Below, in pieces: positions 33,256 through 43,600 of a stretch of 64,000 nucleotides of DNA (its first letter is position 1; every line of letters starts with the position of its first letter). This DNA is from Tenacibaculum sp. 190130A14a. GTDB taxonomy: Bacteria > Bacteroidota > Bacteroidia > Flavobacteriales > Flavobacteriaceae. A program made the position numbers and the translations under genes. Location of the stretch: positions 496,001 through 560,000 of the forward strand of contig NZ_OZ040189.1 in NCBI RefSeq assembly GCF_964048965.1, written 5' to 3'. A model generated the notes under the pieces. That model ran no database searches, was not told the DNA's origin, and saw nothing but the letters and a program-made list of their open reading frames with translations.

Positions 33256-35211
33256 ATGGGGAAAAAAATACTTTGCTTAGGACTTTTGTTTTTAAGTTTT
33301 ACAGGCTTTGGTCAAAAAAGATATGCAGCAGATAAATACTTTGAAGATTACGCGTATAAAAAATCTGCTAAATTATATGAAGATATATACAACGATGGTA
33401 CTACTTCGTATCAAGTATTAAGTAGATTGGGAGATTGTTATTATTTTAATTCGGATTTTATTGAAGCCGAAAAATGGTATACCAAATTAGTAGATAAATA
33501 TTTGAGTGTACTATCACCAGAATACTTTTTTAGATATGCTCAGGTTTTAAAGAGTAATGGAAAGATTGAAGAGTCTGATAAATGGTTGCTGAAACTTAAT
33601 GAGGTGAAAAAAGAAGATTCTAGAGGTCAGTATTTGGTGAATAATCAAGGGTATTTTTCAGAATATACCAATAGAAAAAAAACATTTATAAATATTCATA
33701 ACCTTTCCACAAATACAAAGTATTCTGATTTTGGAGGCTTTACGTTTGATGATCATTTTTATTTCGCATCTACCAAACCAGATGATAACAATAAGAAAAT
33801 ATACAAATGGAATAATCAACCACATTTAAATATTTATAAATCAGAAGAGGTATTTAATACTGAAACCATGATTTTAGATCTTTCTTCACCAGAAAAGATA
33901 AATGCACTTTCTTCAAAGTATCATGAGTCAAGTATGGTAATTACCAAAGACGGGAAAACCATGTACTTTACCAGAACTAGCTTTGATGGTAAAAAGTTAA
34001 AAGGAGGAGAAAATAAAGTCGCAAATTTAAAAATTTACAAGGCAGAAAAGATTGGTAGAATGTGGGGTAATATTAAAGAATTACCTTTTAATAATGATAG
34101 TTATTCTATTGGACATCCTGCTTTAAGTGAAAATGAAGATATACTATATTTTTCATCTGATATGCCAAATGGTTTTGGAGGGACAGATATTTACAAAGTA
34201 GCTATTTTAGGAGAGAACGATTATGGTCAACCAATAAATTTAGGAAATGAAATTAATACTGAAGGAAGGGAAATGTTTCCTTTTATAGGGAGTGATGGAA
34301 CGATGTATTTTTCTTCTGATGGTCACTTAGGTTTAGGAGCTTTGGATGTTTTTGAAGTTAAAAAGGAGCAAAATGTTTATAAAGGTCCGATCAACCTGGG
34401 AGCACCTGTAAATGGCGCTTATGATGATTTTGCTTTTGTTATTAATAATGAAAAAAACAGAGGATTCTTTTCGTCTAACAGGAAGAATGGAAAAGGAGAT
34501 GATGATATTTATAGTTTTTTAATTTATCAATGTAAGGAGGATATTAAAGGTTTTGTAACCGATTCTGAAGATAAGACTCCAATTAAAGAAGCTATTGTTA
34601 AGTTGGTAGATAAAGAGGGGAAAATTGTAGCAGAGAAAAAAACAGGAAGAGAAGGAGAATATACCTTTTATGAAATTGAATGTAATAGAGAATTTACTGT
34701 GGTAGCTGAGAAAGAAGATTATGATAATAGTATCATAGAAATACGTACTAAGGAAACTAATGAAGAAGAGATAATCGCTAATTTTGAATTAAAATCGTTG
34801 ATAGTGGAAGATCAAATAGTAATTAATCCTATTTACTTTAGTTTTGATAAGTACGAAATTAGAAAAGATGCAGCTTATGAATTAGAAAATGTTGTTGCAG
34901 TGATGAGTAACCACCCAGAAATGGTTATAAAAATAGAATCACATACAGATAGTCGTGGATTGAAGGATTATAACAGATGGCTTTCAGATATGCGAGCGAA
35001 AGCAACAAGAGATTATATTGTTTCAAGAGGTATTGCTCCAGAAAGAATAGAAAGTGCCATTGGTTATGGGGAAGATCAATTGTTAAACGATTGTAATGAG
35101 GCTCGTAAAGAATGTAGTGAAGAAGAACACCAAAAGAACAGAAGGTCTTATTTTTATATTATTAAAGGAGGTAAAGGAGTTAGTGTTGTTGGACAAAATG
35201 AAAATAAATAA
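33256..35211 (+). CDS. PorE-like OmpA family protein (TPR, PD40 propeller, CNA-B/CarboxypepD, OmpA)
   Basis: This protein of about 651 residues has a signal peptide (ending FTGFGQ), TPR-like helices (about residues 25-120), a PD40/WD40-type propeller (PALSENEDILYFSSDMPNGF, GTMYFSSDGHLGLGALDVFE, GFFSSNRKNGKGDDDIY), a carboxypeptidase-regulatory-like domain (IKGFVTDSEDKTPIKEAIV), and an OmpA C-terminal domain (IESHTDSRG, NRRSYFYI) that binds peptidoglycan. This order is that of PorE of the type IX secretion system. I start at 33256 (MGKKIL); an ATG at 33226 lies within a promoter-like TATATTTATG. No PorP/SprF-type gene is adjacent, so T9SS membership is uncertain. Confidence 0.85.
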   Translation: MGKKILCLGLLFLSFTGFGQKRYAADKYFEDYAYKKSAKLYEDIYNDGTTSYQVLSRLGDCYYFNSDFIEAEKWYTKLVDKYLSVLSPEYFFRYAQVLKSNGKIEESDKWLLKLNEVKKEDSRGQYLVNNQGYFSEYTNRKKTFINIHNLSTNTKYSDFGGFTFDDHFYFASTKPDDNNKKIYKWNNQPHLNIYKSEEVFNTETMILDLSSPEKINALSSKYHESSMVITKDGKTMYFTRTSFDGKKLKGGENKVANLKIYKAEKIGRMWGNIKELPFNNDSYSIGHPALSENEDILYFSSDMPNGFGGTDIYKVAILGENDYGQPINLGNEINTEGREMFPFIGSDGTMYFSSDGHLGLGALDVFEVKKEQNVYKGPINLGAPVNGAYDDFAFVINNEKNRGFFSSNRKNGKGDDDIYSFLIYQCKEDIKGFVTDSEDKTPIKEAIVKLVDKEGKIVAEKKTGREGEYTFYEIECNREFTVVAEKEDYDNSIIEIRTKETNEEEIIANFELKSLIVEDQIVINPIYFSFDKYEIRKDAAYELENVVAVMSNHPEMVIKIESHTDSRGLKDYNRWLSDMRAKATRDYIVSRGIAPERIESAIGYGEDQLLNDCNEARKECSEEEHQKNRRSYFYIIKGGKGVSVVGQNENK

Positions 35212-35253
35212 AAAGAAGACATTTTAAATATCAATTAAAGTTAATGGTCATAA

Positions 35254-35280
35254 AAAAACCACCTTTAAAAGGTGGTTTTT
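35254..35280. terminator. Bidirectional terminator
   Basis: AAAAACCACCTTT (35254-35266) and AAAGGTGGTTTTT (35268-35280) form a 13-bp stem between convergent genes, with A and T tracts on either side. Confidence 0.88.
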
Positions 35281-35301
35281 GTTTTTTAATTAAATGATGT
35301 G

Positions 35302-35817
35302 TTAATCGTTAATAGTAACAGTTAATGTATCGTTAATAAGAACACCTGCTAATCCTACAGGGAAAAATTGTAATTCAATTGTTTCTTCACCTTCTGCATT
35401 ACCATCATCAACAATAGTAATTAGATTATTAACAACATGTTCTAAGTTTACGCTGGCATCATACCCATAGTAGTAACCATCTTGTAATAAGAAAACACTT
35501 ACTTGATGAATTGTAGGAACGTTAAAAACGAAATCTTGACCTTCAATTGCGGTTCCTCCAACAACTCTTACACCTATTTGGCCAGATACCCAAGCAAAAA
35601 ACTCTTGTGCATCAAACCTTTCTTCTACTAGGTTCTCCTGAACAATAGTAAAAGAAGGACTATTACCTTCCGTTACAGTTACACTGGCTTCTTTAATGAC
35701 AGCTTTAGAAGAATTTTCTCTAGGGATTTCCTCCAAGTCTTGATCTTGATCACATGAAGTGAACATTAATCCTAAAAACAGGATACTGAATAATTTTATA
35801 TATATAGATTTTTTCAT
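35302..35817 (-). CDS. Calx-beta-like lipoprotein of a SusCD locus
   Basis: This 171-residue lipoprotein (FTSCDQDQD) has a body resembling a Calx-beta strand domain: ASVTVTEGNSPSFTIV, GTAIEGQDFVF, and DDGNAEGEETIELQFFP, ending LTVTIND. An aromatic-rich loop (LLQDGYYYGYDA) might contact a ligand. It follows susD by 25 bases and so is the third gene of the SusC-SusD operon, in the place where surface glycan- or peptide-binding accessory lipoproteins usually occur. Confidence 0.75.
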   Translation of the reverse strand: MKKSIYIKLFSILFLGLMFTSCDQDQDLEEIPRENSSKAVIKEASVTVTEGNSPSFTIVQENLVEERFDAQEFFAWVSGQIGVRVVGGTAIEGQDFVFNVPTIHQVSVFLLQDGYYYGYDASVNLEHVVNNLITIVDDGNAEGEETIELQFFPVGLAGVLINDTLTVTIND

Positions 35818-35842
35818 TTCTCTTAATTTAAAAAATTTAAAA

Positions 35843-37300
35843 TTAATTTACATCCCAAAATATTTTAGAAGTAAAAGCATCACCTCTTGTTTGAGGAATA
35901 ACATTTGCAGAATTACCTGAAACTTCAGATGCTGGATATAATAATCTTACTGGAATATTTGGATCAGTAAGGTTAAGAGGTAATGGTAAATTACTTGGGA
36001 ATCCAGTTCTGTTGTATTCTATCCATAATTCACCACCCGAAACACTTGTTAAAGCAATCCATTTTTGAGTTAAAATTGCTTCTAATGAATTTCCTCCATT
36101 AAATCCAAGCGTAGCATCCATATCTGTAGCAGTAATATAAGTACTAGCACCACTTGCTCCTAATGAGTTAAATGAGCTTGTAATTCCTTGGTCAAATAAA
36201 GCTTTAGCATTACCTGTCAAATAACCTCTTTGTACAGCTTCTGCCTGTAAGAAATAGCTTTCAGCAGCAAGCATGATAGTTAAATCAGCATCAGCACCTT
36301 TTAAAACTCCATCTCCTAAAGCAGCAGAGTTTCCTGTTCCGTTTTGTTGAGTTCCAGCAAAAGTATTTCCGTCTCCTGTTTTCCATAAACGTTCTAACCT
36401 TGGATCATTAGAGTTGTCTAACAAATTGAATCCAAATTGAGAAGGTCCTGTTTGTCTTCCTCTATTTGTTGCTACATCAGCAGGAGTAAATCCATAGATT
36501 TCCCAGAAAGGATTTTGTCTGTCATCTGCATCTTGATAACCAGGGTTTAATGTAACATCTGCATCAATGAATTGAACCCCATTTAAGTCAGCAAACTTAG
36601 CATTGATATATGATAATAAATCAGCATCTGTTTCTGCTTTTAAAATTAAACGAACTAGAAGTCTAAGTTTTACTGTTTGTGCAAATTGCTTCCACTTAGC
36701 CATATCTCCACCAAAAACAATGTCGCTTGCAGAGAAATCTTCTGAGTTAGAGTTTCCATCTATTAATGTTATTGCATTGTCGGTTAACTCAATTAAACTC
36801 TTGTAAATATCTTCTGCATCATCATATTTAGGGAATAAGTTTTTGGTTCCCATATGCATTTCAGTGTACGGAGCATTTCCATATAAATCAACAATATATT
36901 GTAAGTAAAAAGCTAAAGAAACACTTGCGGCAGCTTTTTGATTACTCCAATCCTTACCATCATCATAATTTAATATGGTCGTGAAATTTAATGTGTTGGC
37001 ATACAAATCATCCCAAACATCATTGTAAAATGTACTTGTGAATTGATATCTACTTTCTAAACCGTATGCATCGTTAAAAGAAAGGTAGTTTCCAGACCAT
37101 GCAACTCCCATCCAATTACCAACTCTGTTTAATCTGTTTGCATAAACTTCAGCAGATAAAGTTTCTGCTCCAACAAAAAGTCTGTTTGGATTTAAAGAAT
37201 TAAAATCTGGATTATCTATAGGGTCATTTACATCTAAATTACAAGATGCAATACTTAGTAAAAGTATAAATACTGACGTTAGTTTAAATATTTTTTTCAT
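35843..37300 (-). CDS. SusD/RagB family nutrient-binding lipoprotein
   Basis: This 485-residue lipoprotein (IASCNLDVND) belongs to the SusD-like_2 group: LNPNRLFVGAETLSAEVYAN, LYANTLNFTTIL, and helical pairs including AAASVSLAFYLQYIVDLYG and NAPYTEMHMGTKNLFPKYDD, typical of the TPR core, plus AESYFLQAEAVQRGYL. SusD proteins form a lid over their SusC partner to capture nutrients for import. It is encoded 11 bases after susC. The substrate is not evident because no degrading enzymes are in the locus. Confidence 0.92.
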   Translation of the reverse strand: MKKIFKLTSVFILLLSIASCNLDVNDPIDNPDFNSLNPNRLFVGAETLSAEVYANRLNRVGNWMGVAWSGNYLSFNDAYGLESRYQFTSTFYNDVWDDLYANTLNFTTILNYDDGKDWSNQKAAASVSLAFYLQYIVDLYGNAPYTEMHMGTKNLFPKYDDAEDIYKSLIELTDNAITLIDGNSNSEDFSASDIVFGGDMAKWKQFAQTVKLRLLVRLILKAETDADLLSYINAKFADLNGVQFIDADVTLNPGYQDADDRQNPFWEIYGFTPADVATNRGRQTGPSQFGFNLLDNSNDPRLERLWKTGDGNTFAGTQQNGTGNSAALGDGVLKGADADLTIMLAAESYFLQAEAVQRGYLTGNAKALFDQGITSSFNSLGASGASTYITATDMDATLGFNGGNSLEAILTQKWIALTSVSGGELWIEYNRTGFPSNLPLPLNLTDPNIPVRLLYPASEVSGNSANVIPQTRGDAFTSKIFWDVN

Positions 37301-37311
37301 CTGTTATTTTT

Positions 37312-40300
37312 TTAAAATGCTACATTAACCGAAACAGTATAAAATCTAGTAGGAGGTGTTATACCATACCCCGCAATTCCAAGTCTTCCAGCAAATTCAG
37401 GATCATTATAATCGAAGTTGTCAGAAGGTAAAATAGTAAGTAAGTTTCTTCCACTTACACCAACATTAACTCGGCTTACATTAAGTTTTTCAATAAGCTT
37501 AGTAGGTAAATCATAGCTTAAAGAAACCTCTCTTAATTTAAATGCTGTAGCATCTGTAATAAAGTTTTCATCTATCGTATTATGTTCTCCCGTATAATAA
37601 TCATATGCGTGATTGTAAGGGTGGAAGTTTGGATTACCACCTGCAGATAAAACGGTTGTGTTATCTGTACCTGTACCCACTACAGTTGAGTTAGGGAAAA
37701 CGAAAGGAAGTCTGTCATTATATGTAGTTTCAACAGTTCTACCTTGAGAAGATAGTTGGTTTTTAATTCCTGAATAGAATACATGTCCGGTTCTGTAATC
37801 TGCAACAGCAGCAAAACGGAAGCCTTTATATCTAGCATTTAGAGAGAAGTTTAAAACATAATCTGGAGTTGTTTGACCTAATTTTTTTAATCCAGCTGCT
37901 ACTAATGGTGTTCCATCAGTATCTACAACAACTCTCCCTTGATCATCTCTTTCGTAAGCAGTTCCTAATAATACAGGGAATTGTTCACCCTCAATTGCAT
38001 ATGCACCAATAGTACCCGTTCCGTTATCTACACGAACACGGTCTGATTGATCTGTAACTCTATCAACAGTAGATCTATAAGTACTAAAACCAACTCTACC
38101 GCTTAATTCTAAATCTTCTGTTTTTATAGGAGTAAATCCTAAATCAACTTCTAAAGAGTTAAAAGAGGTCTTACCAACATTTATAAGTGCTCTGTCATAA
38201 CCACTTGTACTAGAAGAAGAAATTCCTAAAATTTGATTATCAATACTACCAAAAGAATAAGAAGCGTCTAAAGTAATTCTTGGCCCTCTGATGTTTAAAA
38301 ACTCTAAGTTTGCATTGGTTTCAAAAGAGTTTACAAATTCTGGTTTGATATTTTGGTCAACAATCGTATTGTCAGCGATTAAAGATACTTGTCCTGTACT
38401 TGGATAAAAAGTATCGTTTATAGCCACGTTAGCAAGTTGTTGTGGAGCAATAGCTTGAGCATTACCTGTTTGTACAAAACTTGCAGAAACTTTTGCTTTG
38501 TGGAAAAATTTAGTCTTTAATCCTTCAATAGCTTTTGTAGGGATAAATGCTACTCCCACAGATGGGTAGAAGAAACTTCTGTTTTGACTTGGTAACACAG
38601 AGTTCCAATCATTTCTTGCAGTTGCATTTAAGAATAAATAATCCTTATACCCTAAATCTATTTGTCCGAATAAACCATTTGTTCTAGATCTAATGTTTCT
38701 TTCAAAAAAATCAGGGATAGAAGTAATGTTAGATAAATGGAAAAAACCAGGAATAGCTAAATCTAATCCTCCATTTACTTGACGAGAGTATCTTCTATCT
38801 TGTGTGTTAAATCCAACATTAGATTTAAATGTTAAATCTTCATTTAATCTGTAATCAAAATTAACTAAGAAGTCCGTATAGATATAGCGATCGCTATCGT
38901 TGTCTACACGATACCATGAACGAATTGATCTATCACCGAATACATAGTTTTGGGTATCTGTGTAAGAATTTCTTCTAAACTGCACGTCGTTTTGTGTAGT
39001 TCTTACAGAAGATCTTAATACAGCATTGATATTGTCGTTTAACTCATATGAGATTTCTCCAGATAAATCTACAATTCTACGTCTTCCTAATCTTCTGTCA
39101 TTTTGAAGTGTCCAGTATGGACTTGTATCATAAATGGTCCAGTGATCGTTGTTATCCCCACTGTTAAAAGCTTCAACAGGAACGTTACCAGGAGTATTAG
39201 ATAATCTTTGGTACATGCTAATTACCTGGTCATTCTCATTTCTGTTATTAACATTGTCTGTTTTTTGTTCCGTATATCTAGCAATGGCTTGAAAAGAGAA
39301 TTTACCTAGCTTTTTACCAGCTGTTAAAGAGAAGTTGTTCTTACTTAAGTCACTTGTAGGAATTACTCCATTAAGATCTTGTCTTAAATAGCTAAAGTTG
39401 ATAAAACCAGTTTCTATATTTCCGCCAGACATAGAAATAGAATTTTGGTAGTTGTACCCAGTATTGAAGAAAGGTAAAATGTTATCTTCAATATGTTTAT
39501 AAGGGAAATTTCTAAAATTTCCATTAGCATCCGGAGTACCCACAGAAACAATAGCTCCATTATATGGAACACCCCAAGATCCTTGATCTACAGTTTCAAT
39601 GTTTCCTCCCCATCCTTGACCAAAACGCTCTTGTGTTTCTGGTAAAAATGCAATTTCTTCTACAGTAACAGATGATTTAATGTTAAAAGAAAATTTATCT
39701 GCTTGTTTAAGCCCTTTTTTTGTGGTAACGATAATTACCCCAGCAGAACCTTGTTCACCATATAAAGCAGCACCATTTGCTCCTTTTATAACGTTCATCG
39801 ATTCAATAGTGTTTGGATCTAATGTAGATAACACTTCAGCTGAAGATATAATGTTATCAATTACAATTAATGCAGAAACTCTACCAGAAATAGATCTAAC
39901 CCCTCTTAGCGTGATTTGAGTATTTGGTGTTAAACCAGCAGAGGTAGTGTTGATTTGTAATCCAGAAACTTTACCTGCTAATGCCTGTGCTGCATCTGGG
40001 TTAACTGCTTGGTTAAGTTCTTCTGCCTTTACAACTTGATTCGCAGTTGTAATTTCATCAGGTTTACGCTTAATACCTATTGCAGTTACAACAACTTCTT
40101 GTAAAACGTTTTCGTCTTCTGCCATTAAAACGTCTATTTTGTTTGTTGCGCCTACCGTTTTCTCAATAGTTGCCATCCCAACAAAACTGAAAACTAAAAT
40201 GTCTCCCGTGTTTGCCTTGATTGAATAGTTACCATCGAAATCTGTTTGTGTACCTGTAGCAGTGTTTTTAACAAGTACATTTACTCCAGGTAAAGGTCCG

Positions 40301-40404
40301 TTAGAATCGGTAACTGTACCAGTGATTGTTTTTTCTTGTGCGAGTGTTACATGCACAATAAACGCTAGGAATAGCGTTAGAAATCCATTAAACTTTTTTC
40401 TCAT
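37312..40404 (-). CDS. SusC/RagA family TonB-linked outer-membrane transporter
   Basis: This protein of about 1030 residues has a signal peptide (LTLFLAFIVHVTLAQ), an N-terminal carboxypeptidase-regulatory-like domain (ITGTVTDSNGPLPGVNVLV), the plug domain (ALAGKVSGLQINTTSAG, ITLRGVRSI, IVIDN) and a 22-strand barrel ending in FYTVSVNVAF. I prefer the ATG at 40404 (MRKKFNG) over an in-frame start 13 codons earlier, because it places the signal peptide at the N-terminus. With SusD and a Calx-beta lipoprotein it makes a three-gene uptake locus. Confidence 0.93.
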   Translation of the reverse strand: MRKKFNGFLTLFLAFIVHVTLAQEKTITGTVTDSNGPLPGVNVLVKNTATGTQTDFDGNYSIKANTGDILVFSFVGMATIEKTVGATNKIDVLMAEDENVLQEVVVTAIGIKRKPDEITTANQVVKAEELNQAVNPDAAQALAGKVSGLQINTTSAGLTPNTQITLRGVRSISGRVSALIVIDNIISSAEVLSTLDPNTIESMNVIKGANGAALYGEQGSAGVIIVTTKKGLKQADKFSFNIKSSVTVEEIAFLPETQERFGQGWGGNIETVDQGSWGVPYNGAIVSVGTPDANGNFRNFPYKHIEDNILPFFNTGYNYQNSISMSGGNIETGFINFSYLRQDLNGVIPTSDLSKNNFSLTAGKKLGKFSFQAIARYTEQKTDNVNNRNENDQVISMYQRLSNTPGNVPVEAFNSGDNNDHWTIYDTSPYWTLQNDRRLGRRRIVDLSGEISYELNDNINAVLRSSVRTTQNDVQFRRNSYTDTQNYVFGDRSIRSWYRVDNDSDRYIYTDFLVNFDYRLNEDLTFKSNVGFNTQDRRYSRQVNGGLDLAIPGFFHLSNITSIPDFFERNIRSRTNGLFGQIDLGYKDYLFLNATARNDWNSVLPSQNRSFFYPSVGVAFIPTKAIEGLKTKFFHKAKVSASFVQTGNAQAIAPQQLANVAINDTFYPSTGQVSLIADNTIVDQNIKPEFVNSFETNANLEFLNIRGPRITLDASYSFGSIDNQILGISSSSTSGYDRALINVGKTSFNSLEVDLGFTPIKTEDLELSGRVGFSTYRSTVDRVTDQSDRVRVDNGTGTIGAYAIEGEQFPVLLGTAYERDDQGRVVVDTDGTPLVAAGLKKLGQTTPDYVLNFSLNARYKGFRFAAVADYRTGHVFYSGIKNQLSSQGRTVETTYNDRLPFVFPNSTVVGTGTDNTTVLSAGGNPNFHPYNHAYDYYTGEHNTIDENFITDATAFKLREVSLSYDLPTKLIEKLNVSRVNVGVSGRNLLTILPSDNFDYNDPEFAGRLGIAGYGITPPTRFYTVSVNVAF

Positions 40405-40567
40405 TGTGTTTTTAGTTTGGGTTAATTTCGAATCAAAATTCATAAAATTAATTCGTTAAAACAATTTTTTACTTCAAATAAGCACTTAAAAATATGCTTT
40501 ATTTTTTATAAATATGTTAAAATTTAAACAAATCCTTATTTCTTGTTAAATATTATACTTGCCGTTT

Positions 40568-40600
40568 TTGGTTAGATTTATTAGAAAATACGTAGTTTTG
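40568..40600 (+). promoter_or_regulatory. ileS promoter (TTG-N22-TAGTTTTG)
   Basis: TTG at 40568-40570 and TAGTTTTG at 40593-40600 match the consensus, 22 bases apart, 30 bases before the ileS ATG. Confidence 0.7.
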
Positions 40601-40630
40601 CAGTTTCAATAATACGAACGATAAAAGAGT

Positions 40631-43600
40631 ATGAAATTTACTGAATACAAAGGACTTGATTTACCAAAAGTGGCAGAAGAAATCTTAAACTATTGGGAGG
40701 AAAATAACATCTTTGAAAAGAGTATAACTTCACGAGAAGGAAACAAACCTTTTGTGTTTTTTGAAGGACCACCTTCTGCAAATGGTTTGCCAGGAATTCA
40801 TCATGTAATGGCACGTGCTATTAAAGATATTTTTTGTCGTTATAAAACCCAAAAAGGGTATCAGGTTAAACGTAAAGCAGGATGGGATACGCATGGTTTA
40901 CCTGTTGAGCTTGGGGTTGAAAAAGAATTAGGAATCACAAAAGAAGATATTGGTACGAAAATAACAGTAGAGGAATATAATACTGCTTGTAAAACGGCAG
41001 TAATGCGTTATACTGATATTTGGAATGATATGACCCGTAAGGCTGGGTATTGGGTAGACATGGATAGTCCATATGTAACTTATCAACCTAAGTACATGGA
41101 GTCTGTTTGGTGGTTACTAAAACAAATTTATAATAAAGACTTATTATATAAAGGATATACGATCCAACCTTATTCACCAAAAGCAGGTACCGGATTGAGT
41201 TCGCACGAGTTAAATCAACCTGGAACATACCAAGATGTTACAGATACTACCGTAGTGGCTCAATTTAAAGCAATAAAAGAAACGTTACCAAGTTTTTTAC
41301 AGGTAGAAGGAAATGTACATTTTTTAGCATGGACAACTACTCCTTGGACCTTGCCATCAAATACAGCGTTAACAGTAGGTCCTAAAATTGATTATGTTTT
41401 AGTTAAAACGTTTAATCAATATACGTTTGAGCCTATACAAGTAGTACTTGCTAAAAACTTAGTAGGGAAACAATTTGCTGGAAAGAAATTTAATCAAGTA
41501 GAGAATGAAGCAGCCTTAGAAGAGTACAATGCAGGAGATAAGCAAGTACCTTATACAATTGTTAAAGAGTTTGTAGGGAAAGATTTGGTTGGAATTAGAT
41601 ATGAGCAATTATTAGATTATGCTTTACCATATCAAAATCCGGAAAATGCGTTTAGAGTAATTTCTGGTGATTTTGTAACTACGGAAGATGGTACAGGTAT
41701 TGTGCATACTGCTCCTACTTTTGGAGCTGATGATGCTTTGGTTGCTAAACAAGCTACTCCAGAGGTTCCACCGATGTTAGTATTAGATGAAAATGAAAAT
41801 CCAGTTCCATTAGTAGATTTACAAGGGAGATTCAGGCCAGAAATGGGAGAGTTTGCAGGAAAGTACGTGAAGAATGAATATTATGCAGATGAGGAGGTTC
41901 CGGAGAAATCGGTTGATGTAGAAATAGCGATCAAGTTAAAAACTGAAAATAAGGCCTTTAAGGTTGAGAAATATGTGCACAGTTATCCTAATTGTTGGAG
42001 AACTGATAAGCCAATTTTATATTATCCATTAGATTCTTGGTTTATCAAAGTAACCGATGTAAAGGATAAAATGTTCGAATTAAATGAAACAATTAATTGG
42101 AAACCAAAATCAACAGGAGAAGGTCGTTTTGGAAATTGGTTAAAGAATGCAAATGATTGGAATTTATCTCGTTCTCGTTTCTGGGGTATTCCATTACCAA
42201 TTTGGAGAACAGAAGATGGAACGGAACAAATTTGTATTGGTTCTGTAGAAGAATTGAAATCAGAAATGGCAAAAGCAGTAGAAGCTGGTGTAATGACTGA
42301 AGATATTTTTGCTGATTTTGAAGTTGGAAATATGTCGGATGATAACTATGATAAAATCGATTTACACAAAAATGTAGTAGATAGAATTACATTGGTGTCA
42401 TCTACAGGAAAACCAATGAAACGTGAAAGTGATTTAATTGATGTTTGGTTTGATTCTGGTTCTATGCCTTATGCACAATGGCATTATCCGTTTGAAAATA
42501 AAGAATTGATAGATACCAAAGAATCTTATCCAGCTGATTTTATTGCAGAAGGAGTTGATCAAACAAGAGGATGGTTTTATACATTACATGCAATTGGAAC
42601 AATGGTATTTGATTCTGTTGCTTATAAAAATGTAGTATCTAATGGATTAGTGTTGGATAAGAATGGACAAAAAATGTCTAAGCGTTTAGGAAATGCTGTA
42701 GACCCTTTTGAAACTTTAGGGAAATATGGTGCAGATGCTACGCGTTGGTATATGATTTCAAATGCTAACCCATGGGATAACCTAAAGTTTGATTTAGCTG
42801 GAGTAGAGGAAGTACGTCGTAAATTCTTTGGAACTTTATACAATACATACTCATTCTTTAGCTTGTATGCTAATATCGATGGTTTTACTTATGCTGAAGA
42901 TGAGGTTCCTTTAAAAGATCGTCCAGAAATTGATCGTTGGATTTTATCTGAATTAAATTCATTAGTTAAAAATGTAGATGCTTTTTATGCAGATTATGAA
43001 CCAACACGTGCTACACGTGCTATTTCTGATTTTGTACAAGATCATTTAAGTAACTGGTATGTTCGTTTGTGTAGAAGAAGGTTCTGGAAAGGAGAGTATG
43101 GTCAAGATAAAATATCAGCATACCAAACATTGTATACCTGTATGCTAACAGTAGCTAAATTAGCATCACCTGTAGCACCATTTTATATGGATAGATTGTA
43201 TAAGGATTTAGTCGGTGCTACTGGAAAAGAGACCTTTGAAAGTGTTCATTTAGCAAACTTCCCAAAATACAATGAAGCTTTAGTAGATAAATCTTTAGAA
43301 CGTAAAATGGAAAGTGCGCAAACGATTTCTTCTTTGGTATTGTCATTAAGAGCTAAAGAGAAAATAAAAGTACGTCAACCGCTTAAAAAAGTGATGATTC
43401 CTGTATTAAACGCAACTCAAAAAGAAGAAATTTTAGCAGTAGCTGATTTAATTAAATCTGAGGTAAATGTTAAGGAAATTGAATTATTAGATGATGCATC
43501 TGATATTTTAGTAAAACAAATCAAACCAAATTTTAAGGCATTGGGGCCAAAGTTTGGTAAGGATATGAAGTTGATTGCGAGTAAGATACAGTCTTTTGGT

